A stretch of 64,000 bases of DNA from Butyrivibrio sp. VCD2006 (GCF_000423925.1 NZ_AUIX01000024.1:1-64000); one strand, 5' to 3'; shown: positions 54,228 to 63,039, counted from the stretch's first letter. Translations and numbers: made by a program. The notes: a model not told the origin generated them from the sequence alone.

Positions 54228-54908
54228 TTACCTGCATAAAAAATCCAGAACTGCCCGATTAAATTCCTCAGGATTCTTGTTTGCAATAAAATGATCACCA
54301 TTAAGAAAAACAAGTTCTGAATTCGGGATAGCCGAAGCAATCAGCCTTGTGTGATCTTCCTTTATCAGATCTTTTGTACCGGCAATAACCAGAGTTTTCG
54401 CTTCTATTTTGGAAAGCTCTGCCGGTTCCACGTTTGGATCGTTTACCATAAGACCCAACATTTCCGCATTTAATCTTGCAGAATCGCTTTTGTTGGCAAA
54501 AAGCTTTGCGAACCTATACCCTATTTCAATTGGAAGCTGTACGGATCGTTTTACTCCGGACGGATTCAGATTTGCTCCGTTCAGAATCAGCCGATTTACT
54601 TTGTCAGGATGCTGAATAGCAAAGACCATAGCAATATTCCCACCGTCTGAAAAGCCGAGCAAATGCGCCCTCTCAATCTGTTGTTCATCCATGAAACATA
54701 ACAGATCGTCTGCGAACTGCCTTATGGTAAATGGCTTCTCGCCTCTCGGTGTTTTCCCGTGTCCTCGGGTATCGATCGCATAAACATGATACTGCTTTGA
54801 AAACACATCAATCTGCCCCTGAAAATAGTTGCTATTTTCCCCGTTTCCATGAAGCAGAATAAGTGGTTCTCCCTTACCCTTTTCTATAAAATATTGTGTG
54901 ATATCCAT
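54228..54908 (-). CDS. Alpha/beta hydrolase
   Basis: The 226-residue protein is a typical alpha/beta hydrolase. It has the oxyanion HGNGENSNYFQGQ, DTRGHGKTPRG and the nucleophile elbow LLGFSDGGNIAM, with Ser near 97, Asp in the region VIAGTKDLIKEDH and His in FLNGDHFIANKNP. Substrates are esters, amides or similar small molecules. ATG at 54908 has AAAGGA upstream at a good distance. Confidence 0.87.
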   Translation of the reverse strand: MDITQYFIEKGKGEPLILLHGNGENSNYFQGQIDVFSKQYHVYAIDTRGHGKTPRGEKPFTIRQFADDLLCFMDEQQIERAHLLGFSDGGNIAMVFAIQHPDKVNRLILNGANLNPSGVKRSVQLPIEIGYRFAKLFANKSDSARLNAEMLGLMVNDPNVEPAELSKIEAKTLVIAGTKDLIKEDHTRLIASAIPNSELVFLNGDHFIANKNPEEFNRAVLDFLCR

Positions 54909-54949
54909 CATATTCCTTTCCACTTCGAATAATCCAGCATTTCACTCCT

Positions 54950-55180
54950 TTACCAATATCTTTTATCCGCAATTTCTTCCCTGCCATAATCTAACCTTAA
55001 CAAAGCCTTACCATTTGGTAATGGCACAGAATCTTTAAAAATTCTACCATATCCAAGCCTTGTCATGGTTTCTGAAAGAGCCTTTTCCTCCATCTGGCAA
55101 TGAACTGATTCAAGACTCATATGCTTTTCATAATCATCAAGACTTATTAACTCCCAGGGATTATGATCTGACACAACCAT
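54950..55180 (-). pseudogene. Internally deleted methyltransferase
   Basis: The 76-residue frame opens with NPWELISLDDYEKHMSLESV, the N-terminal part of a class I methyltransferase, and jumps straight to EEKALSETMTRLGYGRIFK and LPNGKALLRLDYGREE, which look like the C-terminal part. The SAM-binding core (about 130 residues in the family) is missing, so the product cannot bind SAM. GAGG precedes the ATG. The gap probably arose by deletion within the gene. Confidence 0.6.
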
Positions 55181-55186
55181 TCCAAC

Positions 55187-55702
55187 CTACCTCATTTCTG
55201 CTCTGTGAATTACTGAAACGTGTGTAATCTTATTTGCTTCGTCGGGATATTCTTTTTCAAAATGCATTCCAATAGCTTCTGCCGTTTTGTAGGATGGCTC
55301 GTTAGTATACTTGCAGTACGAATAAAAAGACGGATAATCGGTGTTCTCGAAAGCCCACTTAAGTGCTGCGCTTGCTGCCTCCTTGGCATATCCCTTACGC
55401 TGACAATCTTTTCTGATATGATAGCCAATCTCAGGAAGCATCTCGCCATCGATATTCTGCAGCGTCAGCCCGCAGTCTCCGATCATTTCTCCGGTTTCCT
55501 TAAGACACACTGCCCATAAGCCAAATCCGTTGTCTTTATAACGCTGCATATTGCGCTCGATCCAGCCCTTAACCCTCTCTTCATCAAAATCATACGGATA
55601 ATGCTGCATTATCTCCTTATCGCCCAGAACAGCATTCAATGCATCATAATCATCCATATTCATTTCTCGTAAAAATAATCTTTCTGTTTCAATCTTACTC
55701 AT
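55187..55702 (-). CDS. GNAT family N-acetyltransferase
   Basis: The 171-residue protein is a RimJ/RimL-like GNAT with RLFLREMNMDDYDAL, GDCGLTLQNIDGEMLPEIGY, the CoA loop RKDCQRKGYAKEAASAALKW and EPSYKTAEAIGMHFEK. The ATG has GGGAG nine bases upstream. It is the first gene of a short minus-strand run (methyltransferase fragment, hydrolase). Confidence 0.87.
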   Translation of the reverse strand: MSKIETERLFLREMNMDDYDALNAVLGDKEIMQHYPYDFDEERVKGWIERNMQRYKDNGFGLWAVCLKETGEMIGDCGLTLQNIDGEMLPEIGYHIRKDCQRKGYAKEAASAALKWAFENTDYPSFYSYCKYTNEPSYKTAEAIGMHFEKEYPDEANKITHVSVIHRAEMR

Positions 55703-55849
55703 ATAAACATTCTCCCAATCACAATTCTTATTTTCAAGCCCTCAAAAACCTATTCATCTTTCTGATAATGAATAAGCGTTTGTATGCCCTGATAACGCCG
55801 TCTAGGGACCATAGCGTCTATTATCCAAATATAAAAATATCACAAAATA

Positions 55850-55885
55850 AAAACAGGCCTTCTCCTACACGGATTTAGGCCTGCT
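55850..55885 (-). terminator. Terminator with conserved loop (repeat family member 2)
   Basis: AACAGGCCT and AGGCCTGCT pair with a loop of TCTCCTACACGGATTT that nearly repeats the one at 3447-3462. The minus strand has a T-rich tail. Confidence 0.8.
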
Positions 55886-55916
55886 TTTCACTGAATTTTG
55901 ATTAAGCTATTGGATT

Positions 55917-56240
55917 TTAATCTTTTATTGTGATTACATCCGAGAGTAGATAATGAAACAGCGGATAAGAGGTGTTCTCATTTTCAATGTAGCCCTGCCT
56001 GAGATCATAGGTGTCAGAAGGATTATCAGGATCTATGCCCATATAGTTGCCCTTGAAAACGAAATCTACATCTCCATGCTTGAACTGATCAATGACTTTA
56101 TTCATTGCTACCTGCGTGCCCGGGGCTGCTACCTGAAGATTTAAGTCAACAATCTCAATCCAATCCTTATCAAAGCCTGCTGACACATCATTTCCAACCA
56201 CGTGACCTGGGACATTTGTTTCTAATTTCCATCTGCATCT
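55917..56240 (-). pseudogene. Tail of a substrate-binding lipoprotein-like gene
   Basis: The frame contains GNDVSAGFDKDWIEIVDLNL, QVAAPGTQVAMNKVIDQF, FVFKGNYMGIDPDNPSDTYD and FHYLLSDVITI. It looks like the C-terminal end of a BMP-type or DUF3798-type ABC substrate-binding protein. No signal peptide or lobe I exists, and no start codon fits. The upstream end lies at about 56240, inside the LRR gene, so the two were joined by recombination. Confidence 0.6.
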
Positions 56241-56839
56241 ATTTTTTGAAGTTTTGCATCAGAAATAATTACATTAAACAAATTTGAGCAATATCCAAAA
56301 ACACCCCCACCTAACGAACTGGCATCAGGTATCGTAACATTATCAAGCTTTTCACACTGTGTAAACGCTCTTTTTCCAATACTTAGAGTCGTTGTAGGTA
56401 ACGATAATGTGGTTAAATTTCCACAAAATGAAAAAGCTCCCTCACCTATCGAAGTAACTGTATTAGGTATACTAACAGTAACAAGACTACTACAATTTGA
56501 AAAAGCATTATCACCTATACTTACTACAGTGTTTGGGATTACCACTTCAGTCAAATTATTAAATCTGCTAAATAACCCTGAACCAATTGACTCTACACCA
56601 GGTTCAATCTCTATGCGTGAAATAGTATACGTATCATTCCAATATTCAAGTGAAAGTCCTTCCTCATTAGGAGTTTCAGCTCTGCTCATTTTAAGAAGGC
56701 CATCATCATACAAAGTATATGTATAGTCCTTCGATGTACGCGTTCCAATTACTTCTGCTGCGGACACATCCATCTTGGTTATCCAAAGCATCATCATGAT
56801 AAGAATAAGTTTAAGCGAATAGATTACCTTTTTCATCAT
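56222..56839 (-). CDS. Secreted BspA-like leucine-rich repeat protein
   Basis: The 205-residue protein has a signal peptide (MMKKVIYSLKLILIMMML, cleavage after DVSA, near 27) and about four BspA-type LRR_5 repeats. Each reads like IPNTVVSIGDNAFSNCSSL, with the NAFSNC/GAFSFC/RAFTQC cores. The end (KLQKIDADGN) does not look like the family's cap and falls where the substrate-binding fragment begins, so the C-terminus may be truncated. TAGTGAGG lies before the start. Its role on the surface is unknown. Confidence 0.75.
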   Translation of the reverse strand: MMKKVIYSLKLILIMMMLWITKMDVSAAEVIGTRTSKDYTYTLYDDGLLKMSRAETPNEEGLSLEYWNDTYTISRIEIEPGVESIGSGLFSRFNNLTEVVIPNTVVSIGDNAFSNCSSLVTVSIPNTVTSIGEGAFSFCGNLTTLSLPTTTLSIGKRAFTQCEKLDNVTIPDASSLGGGVFGYCSNLFNVIISDAKLQKIDADGN

Positions 56840-57403
56840 ACACTACCTCACTAAAACCTTTCATATGACAGTATCTATACATATTTTACCATCCATGCTG
56901 TTCATAATATCTTAAATAACGATAAACACCATCTTGGACACTTACTAAACCATATGACTCCTTTATTATTTGAATATTCAAAGCTTTTGAGGGACACTTG
57001 ACATAATATTTCTCCGTTAAACTCCGATTATCTTTTCAAAAATAATGGCATACAATTAATTTCAATATTGCCTAAAGGCTAGTTTTATGATAACCAAATC
57101 CAATAATTATAAGAATTTCATACAAAAACCTAGTATTTATGCGCGTTTGGTCATTTCATGACTTTCTTCAAATGAGATTCCCTATTATTTTTTTCGCAGA
57201 TCATCGGTTCACGAGACAAATAAACTCCATAAACACCTAAATTATGATAAAAGATAAATATAGATAATAGCCTCTCAAAGCGCATGGTTGAGAGACTTTT
57301 GTTATATTTTGCACTATCATTGGTCCTTTTATGTAAATTTGATTTTGGAGATTTCAATATTATAAAATTTAAGAGAAAATAAATTTTGGGGGAGGTATTA
57401 ATT
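56840..57403. other. AT-rich stretch without a convincing gene
   Basis: About 560 bases rich in A and T. The small minus-strand frame at 57151-57357 lacks a family or binding site. The only signal I support is the promoter of the ParB-like gene at 57339-57366. Confidence 0.5.
57339..57366 (+). promoter_or_regulatory. Probable promoter of the ParB-like gene
   Basis: TTGATT (57339-57344), a 16-base spacer, then TATAAA (57361-57366), followed by a GGGGGAGG ribosome site before ATG 57404. Confidence 0.6.
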
Positions 57404-58279
57404 ATGTATCGTTATTCAGAAGATAAAGATATGTATTATTATGCAGGAGATTTAGAGGAATATTTGCTCGAAAAGGGTATTCCAGCGGACCACATTATGA
57501 AAATGAAAGCAAAAATCATGGAACCTAACAGAGATGAATATCAGATTTTTCCTCATTACAAATCTCCTAAAAGTAACTGCGAATTACTAGTGCCTATGGA
57601 TAAGATTATCGGCACAAGCAGGTCCACCATAGGAAAGAGTGTGTTTGATAATGTCATGCAGATGAAAGCAGGCCAAAGAGAACCTACCCGCTTTACTAAT
57701 GACTTAGGCTTCTTAGAAAAAATGCCCTTAGCGGAACTAAAAAAATCATATGCGTCTGTTGATAATCTTTGGGACCCAATTGTAGCCGTGCATTATGTCG
57801 ACGATGATGCGTATTATATACAAGAAGGCAATCACCGCACTTTAACAGCTATGCTCATCGGTGCTCCAGAAATAAGGGCAAAAGTAAAACAAGTTCACTG
57901 TGATGAAGCCAAAAAAGAAAAGTATTTTTATGAAAAAGCGTTTCTTGAAAAATATGGCATAGTATCAATCCATAATAGGAGTATACATTATACTATTACC
58001 TTTAATGATGGGATGCGTGCTTATAATATTTTAGGGTTTCCGGCTATTGAGAAGAACGAATCCATGTTTCAATACATTGAACGCCTTTCAGCTATTATTG
58101 ATGATGATAGAATGGTGGCAATGAAAGCCTCCAAGCTGCCTAAATGTCTAAGAAAGCCCTTTGTTGAAATGATGGGGAGAAACTATCCCAGAATCAAACA
58201 ATATATTGAAAAAACTTATGCAGATGAACCTCGTATACTTACATATCCAAATGAAGAAATAAGATTACTCGATTTATGA
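57404..58279 (+). CDS. ParB/Srx-like domain protein
   Basis: The 291-residue protein has a ParB N-domain-like core at about 115-170, with DPIVAVHYVDDDAYYIQEGN followed by HRTLTAMLIGAPEIRAKV; the GNHR box is that of the ParB/sulfiredoxin superfamily. The N-terminal (YYYAGDLEEYLLEKGI) and C-terminal parts are not recognised, and no helix-turn-helix is evident. The superfamily includes DNA partitioning proteins and free-serine kinases, so function is open. ATG at 57404 follows GGGGGAGG by eight bases. A tandem array lies 160 bases downstream. Confidence 0.7.
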   Translation: MYRYSEDKDMYYYAGDLEEYLLEKGIPADHIMKMKAKIMEPNRDEYQIFPHYKSPKSNCELLVPMDKIIGTSRSTIGKSVFDNVMQMKAGQREPTRFTNDLGFLEKMPLAELKKSYASVDNLWDPIVAVHYVDDDAYYIQEGNHRTLTAMLIGAPEIRAKVKQVHCDEAKKEKYFYEKAFLEKYGIVSIHNRSIHYTITFNDGMRAYNILGFPAIEKNESMFQYIERLSAIIDDDRMVAMKASKLPKCLRKPFVEMMGRNYPRIKQYIEKTYADEPRILTYPNEEIRLLDL

Positions 58280-58296
58280 TGCATTATTAGTCAGTC

Positions 58297-58320
58297 CAGG
58301 GAACGGTTTATACTGTTCCC
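58297..58320. repeat. GGGAAC-type hairpin after the ParB-like gene
   Basis: AGGGAAC (58297-58303) and GTTCCCT (58314-58320) form a 7-bp stem, with GT/AC nested inside. It fits the dispersed palindrome family (12395, 4597, 37277). It may also end the ParB-like transcript, although it lacks a T-run. Confidence 0.55.
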
Positions 58321-58442
58321 TAAAACTATCAGAATACTAGTAAACACCGCTTACCGCAAATAAGTACGACTTTAAAAAACAAACTCCCTTTTTACAAAAA
58401 TGATTCTACCCGAAATTCTAATTTGTTGGGATGTATAAGGGG

Positions 58443-58700
58443 TCTGCCTGTTTCAGTAGTTTTGTTATTTATGGCAGGTACTTTTAGAACTATTTCTCTG
58501 CCTGTTTTTGCAGTTTGGTTGTTTATAGCAGACACATTTTGGATGATTCATCTGCCTGTTTCTGCAGTTTGCTTAATTTTAGCAGACACTTTTAGAACTA
58601 TTTCTCTGCCTATTTCTGCGATTTGAGTGTTTGCGGCAGACATATAAGGCATTTTATGTCTGCCTATTTTACCAGTTTGCTCATTATAGCAGACATCTTT
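58443..58700. repeat. Five 54-bp tandem repeats
   Basis: TCTGCC starts recur at 58443, 58497, 58551, 58605 and 58659, an exact 54-base period. Each unit has TCTGCC near one end and GCAGAC about 30 bases on, so a hairpin is possible in every unit, with TTTCTGCAG between them in the best copies. The rest of each unit varies: units 1 and 3 share CTTTTAGAACTATTT, the others differ. The period is 18 codons and a plus-strand frame stays open through most of it, but no start signal suggests translation. Confidence 0.85.
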
Positions 58701-58847
58701 GTTCAAAAAACAAAAGGCACCGCAGATGTCATATGAAAACTCAATATACTTTGAATTTAACGCGCTGCTCTTCTTTCAAATAACCAGCTGACAAACTTCG
58801 ATTGTTTTCACAGACACACAAATGTAAAAAGGGATAAAACAAAATAA

Positions 58848-58880
58848 TACTACCTAAAATCATGATAATTTTAGGTAGTA
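58848..58880 (-). terminator. Terminator of the SGNH hydrolase gene
   Basis: TACTACCTAAAAT (58848-58860) and ATTTTAGGTAGTA (58868-58880) give a perfect 13-bp stem with a T-rich stretch on the minus strand. Confidence 0.85.
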
Positions 58881-58903
58881 AAAATAATCAGTGCAATTCA
58901 TCC

Positions 58904-60031
58904 TCATTGAAGCGCTCCGACTATGTAGCTCCAGATTGCTGTTGTAGGCTTGGGATTATAGTGAATGCCATCACCTGAGATCTCAATATTGCTGCTGACA
59001 TATGAGTATGTGTCGATCACCTTGACGCCGTGGGAGGCGGCCCAGGAAGTTATGCTCTGGTTAAAAGCGATCATCTTCTCGTTTGGATAATTGAACACAT
59101 CAAAATCACCACTTAAGGATTCATCGGCTGTGGGACCTACCGTGCAGATAACCACGGTCTTGCCCTGATTTAAGAGGCTCTCGTACACCTGAGAGTACAA
59201 AGCTGCATCGTTGTTATCGTTACAGCCAAGCCATGAGACAATCGTATCAAACTGATCAGAATAATTGCCGATGATGTCCTGCATGTATGCGCAGTGGCAG
59301 CCATCCTTTGCAAATACACGGATTCCACCGGCATCATAATCGTAGATTTCCTCAGCATCTCCGGAGAACATATCAACTGTGCGAGAATCACCTATGAAAA
59401 AAATCCTGCCATAGCCTGCGCCCGACTGCGCACTTTCATCCTGCTGTGCGGCGGAATCTGCGCCTGCATGCTGTTGATCATTAGCTTGATTCTGTGCCCC
59501 AGCCTGATCCTGACCGCTTGCTGGGTTTTGATTATCAGCCTGACCCTGCGCGTTCGCCTGATTCTCAGCTTGATTCTGCGCTCCTGTCTGATCCTGATTT
59601 GCGGCGCCACCCTGTTCTGCAGCGTCTGCCTGACCTTGTACACCCTCAGTATCGGAAGAATTCTCATTCCCCTCTGCCGATTTCGCTTCATCATCAGAAC
59701 CCTTCAAACCATCGGATCCGCCAGTTAATTCACTTGTATTCTCTTCTGTCCCTTTATCCTTGGCATCGGAAGCATTCTCTTTATCCTTCGCATCGGAAGA
59801 ATTCTCTTTAGCCTTCGCATCAGAAGAATTCTCTTTAGCCTCTGCATCAGAAGTGTTCTCTTTATCCTTCGTATCGGAAGAATTCTCCTCCGCATCTTTT
59901 GATGTGCTGTCTACTGTACTCTCTACGGCACTATCTACAGAACTTGCTCCATTGCTCTGATTTTCTGCAGTTTTCCCGCATCCAATGATCAGCACACTTG
60001 CCGCTAGCAAAAACAATAATCTTTTTTTCAT
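58904..60031 (-). CDS. Lipoprotein with SGNH hydrolase domain
   Basis: The 375-residue lipoprotein has lipobox IIGC (Cys 18). A disordered stalk runs to about 205: nine-residue ENSSDAKAK-type repeats (about 50-94), then a Gln/Asn/Ala-rich part. The SGNH domain (about 207-375) has FFIGDSRTVD (Ser 216), WLGCNDNND (Asn 271) and DGIHYNP (Asp 354, His 357). Catalytic Ser/Asp/His fit an esterase such as a cell-wall O-acetyl esterase; the substrate is not known. GGGGAG precedes the ATG. The SpoIIE-type gene ends about 115 bases upstream. Confidence 0.85.
   Translation of the reverse strand: MKKRLLFLLAASVLIIGCGKTAENQSNGASSVDSAVESTVDSTSKDAEENSSDTKDKENTSDAEAKENSSDAKAKENSSDAKDKENASDAKDKGTEENTSELTGGSDGLKGSDDEAKSAEGNENSSDTEGVQGQADAAEQGGAANQDQTGAQNQAENQANAQGQADNQNPASGQDQAGAQNQANDQQHAGADSAAQQDESAQSGAGYGRIFFIGDSRTVDMFSGDAEEIYDYDAGGIRVFAKDGCHCAYMQDIIGNYSDQFDTIVSWLGCNDNNDAALYSQVYESLLNQGKTVVICTVGPTADESLSGDFDVFNYPNEKMIAFNQSITSWAASHGVKVIDTYSYVSSNIEISGDGIHYNPKPTTAIWSYIVGALQ
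59755..59889 (-). repeat. 27-bp coding tandem repeat in the lipoprotein stalk
   Basis: Five units of 27 bases encode ENSSDAKAK-like nonapeptides. Units differ by one to four bases each, such as TTATCC/TTAGCC and GAATTCTC/GCATTCTC on the plus strand. Confidence 0.85.
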
Positions 60032-60146
60032 ACTCTAACGCTCCCCATATCAACGATTTTCTCTAGATTTCCTACCGATTGACTTTCTCAAAATCCCCCA
60101 TAAACCTGCCTTCTCAGCAAAACAATTGAATACTTCCTATCTTGAA

Positions 60147-61595
60147 TCAAATACCATTATATCTTAAACAAAGCATCGTAATATCGTCAAACTGCTCTGC
60201 ACCTGCCACAAATTCATTTATTCCATCCATCACACCCGCCAGAACCTGCTCGGGAAGCGCATCAGGGTTCCTGTTAAGTGCCTCTAACATTCTGTCGGTA
60301 CCAAACAATTCATCATTTGCATTGGTAGCTTCTGCAACACCATCTGTATAAACAAACAAGCTGTCGCCCGGCTTTAACACAAATTCATGCTCCTTAAAGG
60401 GAATACCCTCCATGCAGGCTACCGCAGGAGAATGCCTGTAGGTAATAAGCTCATATTGTCCGCCTGCTCTTCTGATCACAGGATGCTCGTGTCCTGCGTT
60501 TGCGGCTACGCCCTTACCTGTGCTGATCTCAAGTACTGCAACCCAAACAGTAACAAAAAGTCCGGTATCATTGTTTTCACAGAGCTGATTATTCACATTT
60601 TCCAAAGCTTCTCCGGGGCTTTCTCCGTTTTGGAGCCTTGATTTTATCAGCACTCGTGAGATCATCATGAAAAGCGCTGCGGGGACACCTTTTCCCGAAA
60701 CATCCGCCATAACAAGGCCGATATGATTGTCATCAACCAGGAAAAAGTCGTAAAAATCTCCGCCTACTTCTTTGGCCGGAGTCATGGATGCAAACAGATC
60801 AAACTCAGGCCTGTTTGGAAATGCCGGGAACAAACGCGGCAACTGGCTCGCCTGAATGGCAGTTGCCATGTTGAGCTCCGCACCGATCCTTGCTGAGGTT
60901 TTTTCCTGATCCTCATACTTGTTTATCAGATCCCGCATGATTACTCTGGACATGAAAACTGCAGCCACAACCGTAGCCAGAATGATAAACTGGATTTTTC
61001 CCGAAATTGTCTGAATGACCATAGCTACTATCGGAGCAATGATATAAATCCAAAAAGCCGGCCTGATATTAGGATTAAAGTTATTCCTGTAGCGTATAAG
61101 CAGATAAATGTCCATTGCAAGCATCACGAAAATCGACAGATTTGACAGAAGATATCCACCTGACCTGTGATAAACGTTATTGCTATCGAAGGTATAGCAC
61201 AGACCTGTAAATTGCGAAATGGTCATTATCAAAATGTGAGTAATGAGCACTACAAGCAGAACCAAATTCAGAGTCCTTGCGTTCTCACTTTTTGATACGT
61301 AAAGAGTAAGCAGCGAAAACAACCATGCCATAACTCCCGAAAAAATAAACTCAAGAAATGTCACGGTCCGTATCGCAATACCGGCGGCCTCCAGAGGATT
61401 GCCCTCAAGAAGCAATCTTAACAGATGATTCCCTATATATAGGAACAGCGTTGTGAAAAACAGCTGAAAATACACGGTCACCTGTTTCTTTAGCCTGGCT
61501 CCAAAACTGACCTGCAGAAAATTCATTCCGCATATGCCAATTCCGATGGAGATTATTATGATATTGATTATTTCTGCAAATGATACCATAAACAT
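60147..61595 (-). CDS. Membrane SpoIIE-type serine phosphatase
   Basis: The 482-residue protein has about seven N-terminal membrane helices (1-230) and a PP2C/SpoIIE phosphatase domain (about 245-480). Metal-binding motifs are seen in TPAKEVGGDFYDFF, LVMADVSGKGVPAALFM, ANAGHEHPVI and FVYTDGVAEATN, and QFDDITMLCL closes it. It would dephosphorylate an anti-sigma-factor antagonist or a related protein; no partner kinase is seen nearby. GGGGGT lies before the ATG. Confidence 0.88.
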   Translation of the reverse strand: MFMVSFAEIINIIIISIGIGICGMNFLQVSFGARLKKQVTVYFQLFFTTLFLYIGNHLLRLLLEGNPLEAAGIAIRTVTFLEFIFSGVMAWLFSLLTLYVSKSENARTLNLVLLVVLITHILIMTISQFTGLCYTFDSNNVYHRSGGYLLSNLSIFVMLAMDIYLLIRYRNNFNPNIRPAFWIYIIAPIVAMVIQTISGKIQFIILATVVAAVFMSRVIMRDLINKYEDQEKTSARIGAELNMATAIQASQLPRLFPAFPNRPEFDLFASMTPAKEVGGDFYDFFLVDDNHIGLVMADVSGKGVPAALFMMISRVLIKSRLQNGESPGEALENVNNQLCENNDTGLFVTVWVAVLEISTGKGVAANAGHEHPVIRRAGGQYELITYRHSPAVACMEGIPFKEHEFVLKPGDSLFVYTDGVAEATNANDELFGTDRMLEALNRNPDALPEQVLAGVMDGINEFVAGAEQFDDITMLCLRYNGI

Positions 61596-61702
61596 AATCG
61601 TACCCCCTGGGCTGATAATTCGCTAAAACCAACCTGCCTTGTAGAACAAGCTATATAATCAATATAACATGCATATATAAATACTTTATTAAATCCTTTA
61701 AA

Positions 61703-61730
61703 TAAAAAAATGAACCCTGAGGGACGGGTT
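61703..61730 (-). terminator. Terminator of the PadR-ferredoxin operon
   Basis: AACCC (61713-61717) and GGGTT (61726-61730) pair, and on the minus strand the stem is followed by CATTTTTTT. The loop contains GAGGGAC, close to the GGGAC palindrome core. Confidence 0.6.
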
Positions 61731-61736
61731 GGTGGA

Positions 61737-62273
61737 TCATTTCAGCATTTTTTTAGCCTTACTGCACCACTTGATGTAAGCATTATATGTATCAATTCCA
61801 AAAGTAACCGTGAGATAGAAAAAGATGTGATCCTCCTCATCCAGAACTTTTTCAAGGTTATCCTTATATACACTGAGAATCGCCAGATTTTGTCTGCATT
61901 GATCCTCGAAAAGCTGAATATTTTTTATGGTTATCTTCCTATCCGCCACGCCTCCAAAATACAGCTTAAGAAGCGTCTCATATTTCAATTCATTGGAGGA
62001 CTGCTCCTCCTCTATCCAGCTTTTTAGAAGGCTCATCCCATCATCTGTAATATGATAGGTTATCTTCTCTCTGCCCGTCGTCTTATCTGCTTTACCTTTT
62101 ATTACAAGCCCCTGCTTCTCCATATCGCTAAGCGCAGGATAGATATTGCCAAAGCTTCCCTTCCAGAAAAAGCCGATAGCCCCGTCCAGTCGCTTTTTTA
62201 TGTCATATCCTGTGAGATCTTCATGCGAAAGAAGTCCCAAAATCACCAGGTTAATTTTCCTGTCTTTTCCCAT
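61737..62273 (-). CDS. PadR family transcriptional regulator
   Basis: The 178-residue regulator has a winged helix (about 5-90) with LVILGLLSHEDLTGYDIKKRL, FWKGSFGNIYPALSDMEKQG and YHITDDGMSLLKSWI, and a C-terminal coil for dimerisation (PadR C-terminal domain). It would bind the palindrome in the promoter upstream of the operon. ATG at 62273 has GGAG six bases upstream, and the start is three bases after the stop region of the ferredoxin gene. Confidence 0.9.
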   Translation of the reverse strand: MGKDRKINLVILGLLSHEDLTGYDIKKRLDGAIGFFWKGSFGNIYPALSDMEKQGLVIKGKADKTTGREKITYHITDDGMSLLKSWIEEEQSSNELKYETLLKLYFGGVADRKITIKNIQLFEDQCRQNLAILSVYKDNLEKVLDEEDHIFFYLTVTFGIDTYNAYIKWCSKAKKMLK

Positions 62274-62275
62274 AT

Positions 62276-63004
62276 TCATCTCCAAACAAATCTGTACTTC
62301 AAAACATCCTTAGCGCATTCATCAACGCACGCTCCGCACAATGTGCACTCCGTGCATTTTGAGTTAACGCCTTCTGCCACCATCTTTTTAACATCAAGTC
62401 CCATAGGGCAAGCCTTGCTGCATCTTCCGCAGTTTATGCATTTGTCTTTATCCGCCTCAATATGAAGCTGCGGTATGTGTAAAAATCTGCCCACGCTGCT
62501 TCCTATTACCATGAACGGAGCCATCCAGCAAATATAGTGACAGGCTGCCCGTTTTCCATGTATCAGCGCCGGAAGCACAAGTAACAGAATTACACCGTAG
62601 TAGATTATATAGCTGTAAATCTGAGAAACGGATATCCCATGATCTGTCATATAGAAGGGATTTATAGTTACATCATTTTTTCCCAAAATAAAAGTCGTAA
62701 TAACCGCTATAATCCACACTGTCCATATCACATATTTTATCAGATTAAACTTCCCCTGTTTCACAGGTTTATCCTTTATCATGGCTGCGCATTCCTGCAG
62801 CCCGCCGGCAGGACACAAATACCCGCACCATGCTCTCCCCAAAACCATGGACAGAATCAGCATCAATACAAACACGATAAAACTGCCATTAATTATATGC
62901 TCCGCAGCAGCCTGAATTATCAGATATGGCGAAAAATACCATATGGTGATCGGAAATAGAAGGAATGAAAAAAGTAACAGTGTTTTCCTTATTTTTTGCC
63001 TCAT
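62276..63004 (-). CDS. Membrane polyferredoxin (NapH/MauN-like)
   Basis: The 242-residue protein has about five membrane helices, a first Cys motif in GRAWCGYLCPAGGL and two [4Fe-4S] clusters at the C-terminus, CINCGRCSKACPMG and CTECTLCGACVDECAK. It would pass electrons at the membrane; the donor and acceptor are unknown. The ATG at 63004 is eight bases behind GGAGG. It is the first gene of a two-gene operon with the PadR regulator. Confidence 0.9.
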   Translation of the reverse strand: MRQKIRKTLLLFSFLLFPITIWYFSPYLIIQAAAEHIINGSFIVFVLMLILSMVLGRAWCGYLCPAGGLQECAAMIKDKPVKQGKFNLIKYVIWTVWIIAVITTFILGKNDVTINPFYMTDHGISVSQIYSYIIYYGVILLLVLPALIHGKRAACHYICWMAPFMVIGSSVGRFLHIPQLHIEADKDKCINCGRCSKACPMGLDVKKMVAEGVNSKCTECTLCGACVDECAKDVLKYRFVWR

Positions 63005-63039
63005 AATTATGCCTCCATAAACATAAGAATCATACATTA

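Noticed and set aside
58443..58700. CRISPR array, suggested by regular 54-base spacing and variable inner segments
   Set aside because: Units 1 and 3 share the same variable segment, the conserved part is long and degenerate, and no cas gene is in the window.
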